Assembly: GCA_016293915.1 (NCBI GenBank)
Contig: JAEDCY010000005.1
Location: forward strand, 43,277 to 107,276
DNA from: Treponema sp.
Lineage (GTDB): Bacteria; Spirochaetota; Spirochaetia; Treponematales; Treponemataceae
Direction: 5' to 3'
DNA length: 64,000 nt
Position numbers and translations under genes: made by a program. The notes below the pieces were generated by a model. It worked only from the letters and a program-made list of their open reading frames with translations. It was not told the origin of the DNA and ran no database searches. Shown here in pieces: positions 24,749 through 33,675 of this stretch. Each line of letters opens with the position of its first letter. Position 1 is the first letter of the stretch.

Positions 24749-25768
24749 TTAGAATCTACCTTCGTCTTTGTCGAGTGCGCTCAATTCGTTGTGTTCTTTG
24801 ATGAACTTGATTGTTTCGTCGACTGTTGTGAAGCAGAGGCCTGTTACTGTGTCGGCACAACCGTAGTAGAGGGCGATACGGCCTGTTGCCTGATCTGTGA
24901 GGGCGGCTACCGGGAAGCAAACATTGTCTACAAAGCCTGTTGTTTCGTATGGCAATTCCGGTGTGAGCATGTAGTCAGAGCAGCGGTATTTGACGATTGA
25001 AGGCTTGTCGCGGTCGAGAAGGGCTGCTGAGAATGAGTAAACGTAGCCGTTACAGGTCTGGCAAACTCCGTGGAAGAACAAAAGCCAGCCTTCGTCTGTT
25101 TCAATTGGTGCCGGGCCTGCACCGATTTTGAGGCCTTCCCACCAGCCGCTTCCGCCTTTCTGCATTACGAGGCGGTGTTCTCCCCAATACTTCATATCCG
25201 GTGACTGTGAAAGAAGAATGTCGCCGAAAGGTGTGTGTCCTGAATCTGAAGGGCGTGAGAGCATTATAAATTTATTGTCGATTTTGCGTGGGAATAAAAC
25301 TGCGTTGCGGTTGAATGGAAGGAATGGATTTTCAAGACGTGTGAAGTCTTTAAAATCCTTTGTGCTTGCAATTCCGATTGCGGCTCCGTCAAAGTCGCCG
25401 CACCACATAATATAATAAGTGTCATCAATTTTTACTACGCGAGGATCATAAGCATAATATGGATCATGTGGTTTTCCATCAGGATCATGCATGTGAATTC
25501 TTTCTGTCTGGAAGGTCCAGTGTATACCGTCGTCTGAGTCGCCAAGGTAAAGGAAAGGACGTGCAAGTGTTGACTCTGCACGGAAAACACCCTTGAATTT
25601 TCCTTCCCAAGGAATTACTGCTGAGTTGAAAATGCGACCCATGCCCGGGAAAGGGTTTCGGTCGATAACCGGATTTTCTGTGTAGCGCCAGATTGGCTGC
25701 CAGCTGTCTTTTGGTTTGTCCTGCCATGGAATGTTAGGAAGATTTCCACCGCTGATGATTTTTGCCAT
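24749..25768 (-). CDS. GH130-family beta-mannoside phosphorylase-like protein
   Basis: 339 residues, five-bladed propeller type. Family marks are RIFNSAVIPWEGKFKGVFRAE, YLGDSDDGIHW, AYDPRVVKIDDTYYIMWCG with the likely catalytic Asp108, RNAVLFPRKI, LSRPSDSGHTPFGDI, WWEGLKIGAGPAPI and GWLLFFHGV. GH130 enzymes phosphorolyse beta-1,4-mannosyl linkages such as mannobiose or mannosylglucose; the exact substrate is open. No signal peptide, so it acts in the cytoplasm. Ribosome site AAGGAGC upstream of ATG 25768. It is divergent from the CE2-like esterase. Confidence 0.9.
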   Translation of the reverse strand: MAKIISGGNLPNIPWQDKPKDSWQPIWRYTENPVIDRNPFPGMGRIFNSAVIPWEGKFKGVFRAESTLARPFLYLGDSDDGIHWTFQTERIHMHDPDGKPHDPYYAYDPRVVKIDDTYYIMWCGDFDGAAIGIASTKDFKDFTRLENPFLPFNRNAVLFPRKIDNKFIMLSRPSDSGHTPFGDILLSQSPDMKYWGEHRLVMQKGGSGWWEGLKIGAGPAPIETDEGWLLFFHGVCQTCNGYVYSFSAALLDRDKPSIVKYRCSDYMLTPELPYETTGFVDNVCFPVAALTDQATGRIALYYGCADTVTGLCFTTVDETIKFIKEHNELSALDKDEGRF

Positions 25769-26026
25769 ATAATGCTCCTTGAAAAGTCTTATAATTCCGA
25801 TCCTGAAACAAGTTCAGTTTGACATTTCGGAATTTCATTTATGTTTCTAATGTACAGCCGTTCACTTAAAATGTCAAGAAAAATTAAGTTAATTAGGTAA
25901 AATATATTAAGTTAAATTAAGTAAATTTAAGTAATATAAAAAAGAGGGAACATACGGATTTGCGCTGTGATTTTTCATCAATGAGAACCATTTATTATTC
26001 TTTTATTATTCGATATACTCACATTC
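25769..26026. promoter_or_regulatory. Divergent promoter region of the GH130 and CE2-like genes
   Basis: From about 25885 to 25935 the motif TTAAGTWA recurs four times (TTAAGTTAATTAGG, TTAAGTTAAATTAAGTAA, TTTAAGTAA), a possible binding array for the nearby LacI-type regulator. A degenerate copy of the GATCCTGAAACAAGTTCAG repeat lies at 25799-25820. TATACT at 26014-26019 ends 7 bases before the esterase ATG, with TTTATT at 25991-25996 as a weak -35. Confidence 0.5.
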
Positions 26027-27115
26027 ATGAAAAATTATCCTATTAAAGATTTAAAAAATATACGCCTGCTTGGTCGTAACATTGCTGATGTTATTTGTAA
26101 AGATGGCGCAGTGAGACTTTTTTGGGCAGGTTCTGCTCTTGAAATTAATGTTAAAGCCCGTGAAGTCTGGGCAGAGATTTCATGCAACTATGACTGTCAT
26201 GAAATCTGGCTTGCAGTAGAAGTAAATGGATCTCAGATTACCCGCTTTATTGCACCAAAAAAATCAACCTGGATTTGTCTTTCAAGAAATATGAATCCGG
26301 AAAAGGAAAATCTTATTTCTATAATAAAGGATACTCAGCCTATGCCTGGGGATTCATTGCATGATCTTAAGATTACCGGATTACGGCTTGATGATAATGG
26401 AGAGTTTTGCGTAATAAAACCTCGTTCATGTAAAATAGAATTTATAGGTGACAGTATAACTTCCGGTGAAGGTCTTGCTGGCTGCCCTGATGAAACGGAC
26501 TGGATTACACAGTGGATGTGTGCAAGCAAAACTTATGCAGTTCAGCTGGCTAAGAAACTGAATGCGGACTGGACCAGTATAAGTCAGTGCGGATGGGGGC
26601 TCTGCTGGGGCTGGGATGGAGATGTTACTTCTTCTATTCCTATGTATTACGATCAGGTTTGCGGTGTTCTCAATGGTGAGCAGCAACAGGCAATGGGCTC
26701 TTGTGATGCTATTGCTTATGATGATGGTGCAGATTATGTAGTTTTAAATCTTGGAACTAATGATAATTCTGGATTTAAGAGTCAGGATGACGGAAAAGGT
26801 GTAAACGGAGTTGCAGGAAATGCAATTATTTCGGAAGCTAAACGTTTCCTTGGTGAAATCAGAAAACATAATCCTAAGGCAAAAATAATCTGGACCTGGG
26901 GTATGCTTTCACTTGATATTGTTCCAGCTCTGATTCAAAAGGGAATAAAAGAATACATGTCTGCATCTGGTGATATGAATGTATATGCACTTGAGCTTGA
27001 AAGTATGGATGATATTGAGAAGAATCCGGAAGATAAAGGCTCACGTGGACATCCGGGACCACTTACTCATAAAAAAGCTGCAGAAAAAATTTATGACTTT
27101 ATAAAAACTCTGTAA
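26027..27115 (+). CDS. CE2-like SGNH carbohydrate esterase
   Basis: 362 residues, no signal peptide. An N-terminal beta-sandwich (1-140) precedes an SGNH hydrolase. The nucleophile Ser is in EFIGDSITSGEG, the Gly in SISQCGWGL, the Asn in LNLGTNDNSG, and the His in SRGHPGPLTHKKAAE. The two-domain order is that of carbohydrate esterase family 2, which removes acetyl groups from sugars such as acetyl-mannan or acetyl-xylan. Beside a GH130 phosphorylase, a role in trimming imported acetylated mannan oligosaccharides is likely. No ribosome site; a TATACT ends 7 bases before the ATG (see findings). Confidence 0.85.
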   Translation: MKNYPIKDLKNIRLLGRNIADVICKDGAVRLFWAGSALEINVKAREVWAEISCNYDCHEIWLAVEVNGSQITRFIAPKKSTWICLSRNMNPEKENLISIIKDTQPMPGDSLHDLKITGLRLDDNGEFCVIKPRSCKIEFIGDSITSGEGLAGCPDETDWITQWMCASKTYAVQLAKKLNADWTSISQCGWGLCWGWDGDVTSSIPMYYDQVCGVLNGEQQQAMGSCDAIAYDDGADYVVLNLGTNDNSGFKSQDDGKGVNGVAGNAIISEAKRFLGEIRKHNPKAKIIWTWGMLSLDIVPALIQKGIKEYMSASGDMNVYALELESMDDIEKNPEDKGSRGHPGPLTHKKAAEKIYDFIKTL

Positions 27116-27172
27116 AGTCATTCCGAACTTGTTACGTAATTTGTCTTATTCTAAGTTTGGGGTGACAGATTT

Positions 27173-28198
27173 TCAGAATGATAATTTTTTTACAGAATCT
27201 CTGATTATGAGGCTGCCACTTACAAGATGGCGGCCTTTTATATATGCTTGTTCTGTGATTTTATTGATAATCAGTTCTGCGGCAATCTTTGTTGAATCTT
27301 CCGGTTTTATATAAACAGTAGTAAGTTCAACCGGAGTTTTTTTCTGTGGAAGATAATTATCAAAGCCGGTAACTGAAATGTCCTGCGGCACTTTAAAACC
27401 TTTTTCTTCAAGTGCATTAATAAGATTTACAGCAGTTTCATCACAATTGCAGACAAAGGCTGTAGGCATATTCTCTTCAGGGGGCAGTTGAATTTTTATT
27501 AATGAACCATGCTCGTCGCGGTCATTTAGTATTTCTTCTGGAGAACAGATAAGGTGATTTTCCAGCATTGCTTTTTGAAATCCCATAAATCTGTCTGAAA
27601 TAGAAGTTGTGGCTCCAAAGTTACCTACAAATCTGATTTTTTTGTGTCCCTGTGATATAACATAATTTGTTACCATATAGGAACAGAAATAATTATCATT
27701 TGATACACTGTCGAAAGAAAGTTTTGCAGAATAAAAATCAAAAAGAATAAAATTAGAATATGTTTTATTCAGAGTTTCAAGATAAAGGTCGCTGGTTTGA
27801 CCAAGTATGATTAGTCCGTCGATTTTTTTGTCCTGAATCATTCTTGGAAGAGAACATTTGTTTTCATCATCGTCTGAAAGAAGTTCCATGATACTGTAAT
27901 AACCGCGGGTTAAAAGCTCAGAAGAAAGAGTGTTGAAAATATGCCAGTAGTAAGAAACGTTAGGGGAGAAAAAACGGGAAGGAATGAGGATTCCTATATT
28001 ACCTGTAGTTCCGTTTTTTGAAGCAGCAGAAGAAGTTTTTTTTGTCTGATATCCCATCTTTTCTGCAATCTGCTTAATCTGGTCTCTGAGTTCATCTCCA
28101 ACACCTTCTTTGTTCGAAAGTGCTTTTGAAACCGTAACTGTACTAATTTTGAGTTTTTCTGCAATATCTGATAAACGTACTTTCTTTTTCTGAGCCAT
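27173..28198 (-). CDS. LacI-family transcriptional regulator
   Basis: 341 residues. HTH RLSDIAEKLKISTVTVSKALSNKEGV with hinge helix region ELRDQIKQIAEKMGYQTKK. The sugar-binding domain follows (NIGILIPSRFF, KKIDGLIILGQTSD, HKKIRFVGNFGATTSISDRFMGF, TAFVCNCDETAVNLINAL, ISVTGFDNYLP). It probably controls the adjacent GH130 and esterase genes in response to a sugar ligand. TATAAT at 28205-28210 (minus) ends six bases before the ATG and there is no ribosome site. Convergent with the esterase gene. Confidence 0.92.
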   Translation of the reverse strand: MAQKKKVRLSDIAEKLKISTVTVSKALSNKEGVGDELRDQIKQIAEKMGYQTKKTSSAASKNGTTGNIGILIPSRFFSPNVSYYWHIFNTLSSELLTRGYYSIMELLSDDDENKCSLPRMIQDKKIDGLIILGQTSDLYLETLNKTYSNFILFDFYSAKLSFDSVSNDNYFCSYMVTNYVISQGHKKIRFVGNFGATTSISDRFMGFQKAMLENHLICSPEEILNDRDEHGSLIKIQLPPEENMPTAFVCNCDETAVNLINALEEKGFKVPQDISVTGFDNYLPQKKTPVELTTVYIKPEDSTKIAAELIINKITEQAYIKGRHLVSGSLIIRDSVKKLSF

Positions 28199-28204
28199 TC
28201 ATAA

Positions 28205-28293
28205 ATTATAACTTTTTTTAGGTAAAAAATAAAGTTATTTTGTAAATTCAAAACTAACGAACAGTCATTAATTAAAACTAACTACCATTCATT
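28205..28293 (-). promoter_or_regulatory. lacI-type gene promoter and upstream 20-bp direct repeats
   Basis: On the minus strand TTTATT (28233-28228) and TATAAT (28210-28205) are 17 bases apart. Just upstream, AAAACTAACGAACAGTCATT (28250-28269) is repeated as AAAACTAACTACCATTCATT (28274-28293), a 24-bp period. These could be operators for the regulator or for the divergent flagellar operon. Confidence 0.55.
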
Positions 28294-28302
28294 TTTTTTC
28301 AT

Positions 28303-28331
28303 TTGCATTATTTTATTTCCTATGTTATACT
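28303..28331 (+). promoter_or_regulatory. Sigma-70-type promoter of the fliF operon
   Basis: TTGCAT (28303-28308), 17-base spacer, TATACT (28326-28331). It is 65 bases before fliF and is the only good promoter I see for fliF-G-H-I-J, which here lacks the flgB-flgC-fliE genes that usually lead it. Confidence 0.75.
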
Positions 28332-28395
28332 TAATTAAATTTAGTAAGTAAATTTGTTACAAATTTCTTTAAAATTCGTTCACGGGAGGGGTCAG

Positions 28396-30099
28396 ATGAA
28401 CGAATGGCTTAAAAAGGTAACTGATTCGATTAAGAATTTATGGTCGAAGTGGAAACCAATACAAAAAGTCATACTGATTGGCATAATTGTTATTGTAATT
28501 GTTGCCGTGGTTGCATCTGTGAGGATGTCTGCAAAACCGACAACTGTACGTCTTTTCAATGCGCCCGTTACGGACGACACATCACTTACAAAAATTCTGG
28601 ATCGTCTTTCTCAGGAAAATGTTAATGCTTATACAAATGATGCCGGTTATATTTCGGTAGATGATGATAAAATTGCCCGCCGGATGCGTGAGATTTTGAT
28701 TTCTGAAAATCTTGTACCATCCAGTGTTGACCCTTGGGCAGGTTTTTATGATCGTAACTGGTCTACTACAGATGCAGATCAGAATGTAAAGCTTAAAAAT
28801 ACAATTCAGAAACAGCTTAAACAGCATATTGAATCAATAGCGGAAATTCAGCTGGCAGATGTAAATATCGTTCTGCCCGAAACACAGCTCTTTACTGCAG
28901 ATCAGAATCCTGTTACTGCAAGTGTTATTCTTAAAACTACCCCTCAGAGTAACCTTTTGCAGGACAGAAAACGAGTTCTGGGTATTCAGCGTCTCATTCT
29001 TTCTGCGGTTGAAGGTCTTCGCGAAGAAAATCTTATAATTACTGATTCAGATGGAAATCAGATTAATGATTTTGAAGGCATGGCAGAAAGTGACCGTGTA
29101 AGCATAATTGAAAAACAGCAGAAGCTTATACGCAAGCAGGAAGTTGAACTTCGTGCAAAAATTCTCAAGGCACTTCAGAAAACATTTGGCGAAGACCGCT
29201 GCCGCGATATGAACGTTGCTATTGAAATGGATATGTCGCAGAAAACCAGTGAATCAAAAGAGTTTTCTCCAATCGTAATTAAGCCGGATAATCCGGATAC
29301 TCCATATGATGATTCTGAATATCGTGATTATCTTCCTCGTTCAAGCCAGACTGTAACAAAGGAATGGCAGGGAACCGGTTATAATCCGGAAGGACCTGCC
29401 GGTGTTGAAGGTCAGACTCCTCCTGTTTATTCTGATATGTCAAATGTTATCGGAAAATCGACTGAAACTGGTGTAACACAGAATAATGAATTAAATGAAA
29501 AAACAACTCAGGAAATTTCTTCTCCTAAAATTGATAAGATTTCAGTTTCTGTCAACCTGGACGGAAAATGGAAGAAAGTAAAAGATGATAACGGAAACCT
29601 TGTAATTGAGGACGGAGCTATCAAGCGTGAATATACTCCTGTTTCTGATGAACAGAAGGCTGAAGCTGTTCGTCTTATTCAGGGGGCAATCGGTTATAAC
29701 CGTGAACGCGGAGATAGAGTAGAGGTAACTAACATTCCATACGACCGCGATGACGAGTTTGAGGCAGAAGATGCAGAATACTTTGCTGCAATTCAGCGCC
29801 GCCGAACAATCCTTTTGATTCTCATAGCAATTGTTGTTGTTCTTGTTGGCTTTATTCTCTTCCGTATTATCAGCAAGGAAATGGAGCGTCGCCGCCGCGA
29901 ACGCGAGGCTCGTCTTCTTGCAGAGCAGCAGGCAGCTCGCGAACGTGCTCTCTGGGAAGCAAAAGACGACGGAATGGAAGTTACAATGTCTGTCGAAGAG
30001 ACACGCCGTATGGAACTTCAGGAAAATGCAATCTCAATGGCAAAGGAACATCCGGAAGATGTTGCTATGCTCATAAGAACATGGTTGATGGAGGAATAG
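28396..30099 (+). CDS. fliF: Flagellar MS-ring protein FliF
   Basis: 567 residues from ATG 28396, with GGGAGGGG just upstream. Two membrane segments: about 23-43 (VILIGIIVIVIVAVVASVRM) and near 475-495 (TILLILIAIVVVLVGFILF). Between them is the ring-building region with YVSVDD-like, LENTIQKQLKQHIESI and VNIVLPE motifs. The cytoplasmic C-terminus (MELQENAISMAKEHPEDVAMLIRTWLMEE) is the FliG-binding tail. FliF forms the ring in the inner membrane on which the rotor and export gate are built. First gene of the five-gene operon here. Confidence 0.97.
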   Translation: MNEWLKKVTDSIKNLWSKWKPIQKVILIGIIVIVIVAVVASVRMSAKPTTVRLFNAPVTDDTSLTKILDRLSQENVNAYTNDAGYISVDDDKIARRMREILISENLVPSSVDPWAGFYDRNWSTTDADQNVKLKNTIQKQLKQHIESIAEIQLADVNIVLPETQLFTADQNPVTASVILKTTPQSNLLQDRKRVLGIQRLILSAVEGLREENLIITDSDGNQINDFEGMAESDRVSIIEKQQKLIRKQEVELRAKILKALQKTFGEDRCRDMNVAIEMDMSQKTSESKEFSPIVIKPDNPDTPYDDSEYRDYLPRSSQTVTKEWQGTGYNPEGPAGVEGQTPPVYSDMSNVIGKSTETGVTQNNELNEKTTQEISSPKIDKISVSVNLDGKWKKVKDDNGNLVIEDGAIKREYTPVSDEQKAEAVRLIQGAIGYNRERGDRVEVTNIPYDRDDEFEAEDAEYFAAIQRRRTILLILIAIVVVLVGFILFRIISKEMERRRREREARLLAEQQAARERALWEAKDDGMEVTMSVEETRRMELQENAISMAKEHPEDVAMLIRTWLMEE

Positions 30100-30102
30100 T
30101 TT

Positions 30103-31218
30103 ATGTCAGACGAAGCAACTACAGAAGCACCGAAATCAAATCCAAAGCCGGTACCAAAGCCTGGTCAGCTTAAGCCTGCAGGTTCTGGTTCATCATCTAA
30201 AAAGGGCTCAAAGGATTATAAAAGTTTAACAGGCCGTCAGAAGGCCGCCATCTTCCTCATTTCGCTTGGACCAGAAGTATCTGCCGAAATCATGAAGCAC
30301 CTTCGTGAAGATGAAGTTGAAACCCTTACCTTTGAAATCGCACGTCAGGAAAAAGTTAACCCTGAATTTAAAGATGCCGTACTTGAAGAGTTCCAGGAGC
30401 TCATGAATGCTCAGAACTTCATTACAACCGGTGGTATCGACTATGCCCGCGAGCTCCTGGAGAAGTCACTCGGTTCTCAGAAGGCTATCGATATCATTAA
30501 CCGTCTTACAAGCTCTCTTCAGGTTCGTCCTTTCGACTTTATCCGCCGTACAGACCCGGCTCATCTTTTGAACTTTATTCAGCAGGAATATCCGCAGACT
30601 ATTGCCTTGATTCTTGCTTACCTAGAACCTGGTAAGGCTGCAGTAATCATGCAGAACCTTCCGGAAGATATGCAGGCCGAAGTTTCTAAGCGTCTTGCAA
30701 CAATGGACCGAACTTCTCCTGATGTATTGCGCGACGTTGAACGCGTATTGGAAAAGAAGCTTTCTACTCTGTCTTCAGAAGACTACACTGCTGCCGGTGG
30801 TGTTGAAGCAATCGTTGAAATCCTCAACCTTGTTGACCGTTCTTCTGAAAAGTCTATTATCGAATCTCTTGAAGAGGACGATCCGGATCTGGCAGAGGAA
30901 ATCAAAAAGCGAATGTTCGTATTCGAAGATATCGTTATGCTCGACGACCGTGCTATTCAGAAGGTACTCCGCGATGTCGACCAGCAGGAGCTCGCAAAAG
31001 CGCTTAAGTCGGTTGATACTGAAGTACAGGATAAAATCTTCCGTAACATGTCTAAGCGTGCCGCATCTATGCTTAAGGAAGATATGGAGTTCATGGGACC
31101 TGTCCGCCTGAAGGACGTTGAAGAGTCTCAGCAGAAGATTGTATCTATCATCCGACGTCTCGAAGACAACGGTGATATCGTAATTGCTCGTTCTGGTGAA
31201 GACGAGCTTGTATCATAA
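30103..31218 (+). CDS. fliG: Flagellar motor switch protein FliG
   Basis: 371 residues. FliG core starts at LTGRQKAAIFLISLGPEVSAEIMKHL (about residue 43), followed by the middle domain EYPQTIALILAYLEPGKAA and the C-terminal torque domain LDDRAIQKVLRDVDQQELAKALKSVD and RAASMLKEDMEFMGPVRLKDVEESQQKIV. The first 40 residues are an unusual Pro/Lys/Ser-rich extension. FliG couples stator force to rotation and binds FliF. Ribosome site GGAGGAA; 3 bases after fliF. Confidence 0.97.
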   Translation: MSDEATTEAPKSNPKPVPKPGQLKPAGSGSSSKKGSKDYKSLTGRQKAAIFLISLGPEVSAEIMKHLREDEVETLTFEIARQEKVNPEFKDAVLEEFQELMNAQNFITTGGIDYARELLEKSLGSQKAIDIINRLTSSLQVRPFDFIRRTDPAHLLNFIQQEYPQTIALILAYLEPGKAAVIMQNLPEDMQAEVSKRLATMDRTSPDVLRDVERVLEKKLSTLSSEDYTAAGGVEAIVEILNLVDRSSEKSIIESLEEDDPDLAEEIKKRMFVFEDIVMLDDRAIQKVLRDVDQQELAKALKSVDTEVQDKIFRNMSKRAASMLKEDMEFMGPVRLKDVEESQQKIVSIIRRLEDNGDIVIARSGEDELVS

Positions 31219-31228
31219 GGAATAAAAT

Positions 31229-32158
31229 ATGGCGAAGGCAGTTTTTAGACCTGGTGAGGCAAAAACTATAGAGGAAAAAGTAATGCTTCCTCTTTATAAG
31301 GATTATTCTCCTATTGAAGAAGCAATTGTAGAAGAGGAAGAAGAATATACAGGCCCGACTGCAGAAGATCTTCGTCGCGAAGCAGAAGAATATAAGGCTC
31401 AGTTCGAACAGGAAAAACAGCAGTTAAAAGCACAGGCTCAGCAGGAAGCAGAACGAATTATCAAGGCTGCCGAAGATACTGCCTTTGCCGAAGTAAAACG
31501 CCAGACAGACCAGGCTGCAGTTATTAAAGCTGATGCTGAAAATGAAGCCGCACAGATTGTTGAAAAAGCAAAAGCTGAAGCTGCACAAATTGTTGCAGAT
31601 GCACAGGCTCAGCACGATAAGATTGTTTCAGAAGCCCGCAACGAAGGTTTTGAGCAGGGAAGTAAGGAAGGTTACGAAAAAGGTTCTGCTGAAGTTGAAC
31701 GCCTTATTGACCGTATGCATAAAATCCTTGAAGCAGTTATGCAGCGTCGTGAAGAAATCTTGCAGGATACAGAAAGCCAGATTGTTGAGCTTGTAATTTT
31801 AATGGCCCGCAAGGTTATTAAAATTCTTTCTGAAAATCAAAAGAACGTTATTATGGCAAATACTGTTGCCGCATTGCGAAAGGTTAAAACCCGCGGCTCT
31901 GTTACTCTCCGTGTTAATATTGAAGATGTAAAACTTACAACTGCTCACGCTGATGAGTTTATTCAGCACGTTGAAAATGTTCAGGGTATTACTGTTCAGG
32001 AAGATTCTTCTGTTGAAAAGGGTGGCTGTATTGTTGAAACAGACTTTGGTGCAATTGATGCTAGAATTTCAAGTCAGCTTACAGAACTTGAAAATAAGAT
32101 TCTCGAAGTTTCTCCTGTTAAAAATATCAAGCGGTCAGATCCTCTTACCTCTGAGTAA
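31229..32158 (+). CDS. fliH: Flagellar export regulator FliH
   Basis: 309 residues. A long Ala/Glu/Lys/Gln coiled coil (about 45-140) is followed by GFEQGSKEGYEKGSAEVERL, an example of the GxxxG runs typical of FliH. The C-terminal domain (ESQIVELVILMARKVIKILSENQKNVI...GGCIVETDFGAIDARISSQLTELENKI) matches the FliI-binding part. FliH binds and restrains the FliI ATPase at the export gate. 10 bases after fliG, 21 before fliI. Confidence 0.92.
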   Translation: MAKAVFRPGEAKTIEEKVMLPLYKDYSPIEEAIVEEEEEYTGPTAEDLRREAEEYKAQFEQEKQQLKAQAQQEAERIIKAAEDTAFAEVKRQTDQAAVIKADAENEAAQIVEKAKAEAAQIVADAQAQHDKIVSEARNEGFEQGSKEGYEKGSAEVERLIDRMHKILEAVMQRREEILQDTESQIVELVILMARKVIKILSENQKNVIMANTVAALRKVKTRGSVTLRVNIEDVKLTTAHADEFIQHVENVQGITVQEDSSVEKGGCIVETDFGAIDARISSQLTELENKILEVSPVKNIKRSDPLTSE

Positions 32159-32179
32159 TTTGAATAGCGGGGGTGGGGT

Positions 32180-33598
32180 ATGCGTTCTTCTTATACTGGT
32201 GAATTTAATTTTACAAAATATCTCGAAAAAGTTGTTGATGCAGAAACCATTTTGTACACAGGCCGTGTAACTGCAGTAAAAGGTCTGGAAGTAGAAAGTG
32301 AAGGACCTCGCTCGGTAATTGGTGAAATGTGTACGATAAAATTGCGCGACGGCAAGTTGCTTCAGGCAGAGGTTGTCGGTCTTGATGATAAAACTGTAAA
32401 GCTTGCACCTTTCGGGGAGACAAAGGGAATTGAGGTTGGTTGTGAAGTTGTTGCTTCCGGTCGCAGTCTCATGGTTCCGGTTGGTCAAAATCTTTTAGGC
32501 AGAATGATTAATGCTACAGGTCGTCCCTGTGATGATAAGGGCGAAATTGTTCCGGAGACTTATTATCCTGCAGTTGCAAATCCACCATCTCCAAATGAAA
32601 GAACTGATATTAACCGTCGTATTACAACCGGTGTTCGTGCTATAGATTCTCTGCTTACAGTTGGTAAGGGTCAGCGTCTTGGAATCTTTGCGGGCTCTGG
32701 TGTTGGTAAATCAACTCTTCTTAGTATTATTGCACGAAATACAGATGCTGATATAAACGTAATTGGTTTGATAGGTGAACGTGGCCGTGAGGTTCTCGAC
32801 TTCGTAAAGCGTGACCTTGGCGAAGAAGGAATGAAGCGTTCTGTGTTAGTTGTGGCTACCAGTGATGAGCCTTCAATCTGCCGTCTTCGTGCCGCTCAGG
32901 TTTGTACTGCTGTTGCTGAATATTTCCGCGACCAGGGAAAAGACGTTATGCTGATGATGGATTCAGTTACCCGTTTTGCTCATGCCCAGCGAGAAATAGG
33001 ACTTGCAAACGGTGAGCCTCCTGCACAGAAGGGCTATCCGCCAAGTGTATTTGATATGATTCCAAAGCTGCTGGAACGAAGTGGTACAAATGAAAAAGGT
33101 TCTATTACAGCTTTCTATACAGTTCTTGTAGATGGTGATGATATGAATGAACCGATTACAGATAAGGTTCGAGGAACTCTGGACGGCCATATTGTTTTGA
33201 ACCGTAAGTTAGCCCAGGCTTACCATTACCCGGCAATAGATGTGCTTCAGTCTATTTCGCGTTTGTCAAAACGTGTTAGTGGGGCACAGACTCGTAAGGC
33301 TGTAGGCCGCCTGCGAACCTGGATGGCAACATATTCTGATAACGAAACAATGATTACTGCAGGTATCTACCAGAAAGGTAATTCACCGGAAATTGACCAG
33401 GCTATTGATAAGCATATGGAAATAGAAGAGTTTCTTAAGCAGGAAGAGTACGAGCCATGCCCTATGGCAGAAACTTTGAAAAAACTTTCGGCTCTTACAG
33501 GAATTGAAATTCCGGAAAGTGAATATGTTGAGGCTCCGGCTCTGGATATTCCCTACACTGCGCAAATAGTTGATGCGAATAAACAGGTTGTTGAATAA
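32180..33598 (+). CDS. fliI: Flagellar export ATPase FliI
   Basis: 472 residues. Walker A AGSGVGKST at 171-179; GERGREVLDFV, Walker B VMLMMDSVTRFAHAQREIG, and GSITAFYTVLVDGDD with the F1-beta-like signature YHYPAIDVLQSISRL. It is the F1-ATPase-like motor that helps feed substrates into the flagellar export gate. Ribosome site GGGGGTGGGG precedes ATG 32180. A repeat unit of 70 bases separates it from fliJ. Confidence 0.97.
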   Translation: MRSSYTGEFNFTKYLEKVVDAETILYTGRVTAVKGLEVESEGPRSVIGEMCTIKLRDGKLLQAEVVGLDDKTVKLAPFGETKGIEVGCEVVASGRSLMVPVGQNLLGRMINATGRPCDDKGEIVPETYYPAVANPPSPNERTDINRRITTGVRAIDSLLTVGKGQRLGIFAGSGVGKSTLLSIIARNTDADINVIGLIGERGREVLDFVKRDLGEEGMKRSVLVVATSDEPSICRLRAAQVCTAVAEYFRDQGKDVMLMMDSVTRFAHAQREIGLANGEPPAQKGYPPSVFDMIPKLLERSGTNEKGSITAFYTVLVDGDDMNEPITDKVRGTLDGHIVLNRKLAQAYHYPAIDVLQSISRLSKRVSGAQTRKAVGRLRTWMATYSDNETMITAGIYQKGNSPEIDQAIDKHMEIEEFLKQEEYEPCPMAETLKKLSALTGIEIPESEYVEAPALDIPYTAQIVDANKQVVE

Positions 33599-33600
33599 TA

Positions 33601-33664
33601 TCGTCATACTGAACTTGTTTCAGCATCTTTTACAAAGAGATCCCGAAACAAGTTCGGGATGACA
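33601..33664. repeat. Double-hairpin repeat between fliI and fliJ
   Basis: The two stems are ATACTGAAC-ttgtttcagcat type and GATCCCGAA-acaag-TTCGGGAT, flanked by GTCAT...ATGAC. It is the same family as 18434-18495 but with the two stems in swapped order. It sits inside the operon and leaves fliJ without a clear ribosome site. Confidence 0.8.
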
Positions 33665-33675
33665 GTGAATTTTTT

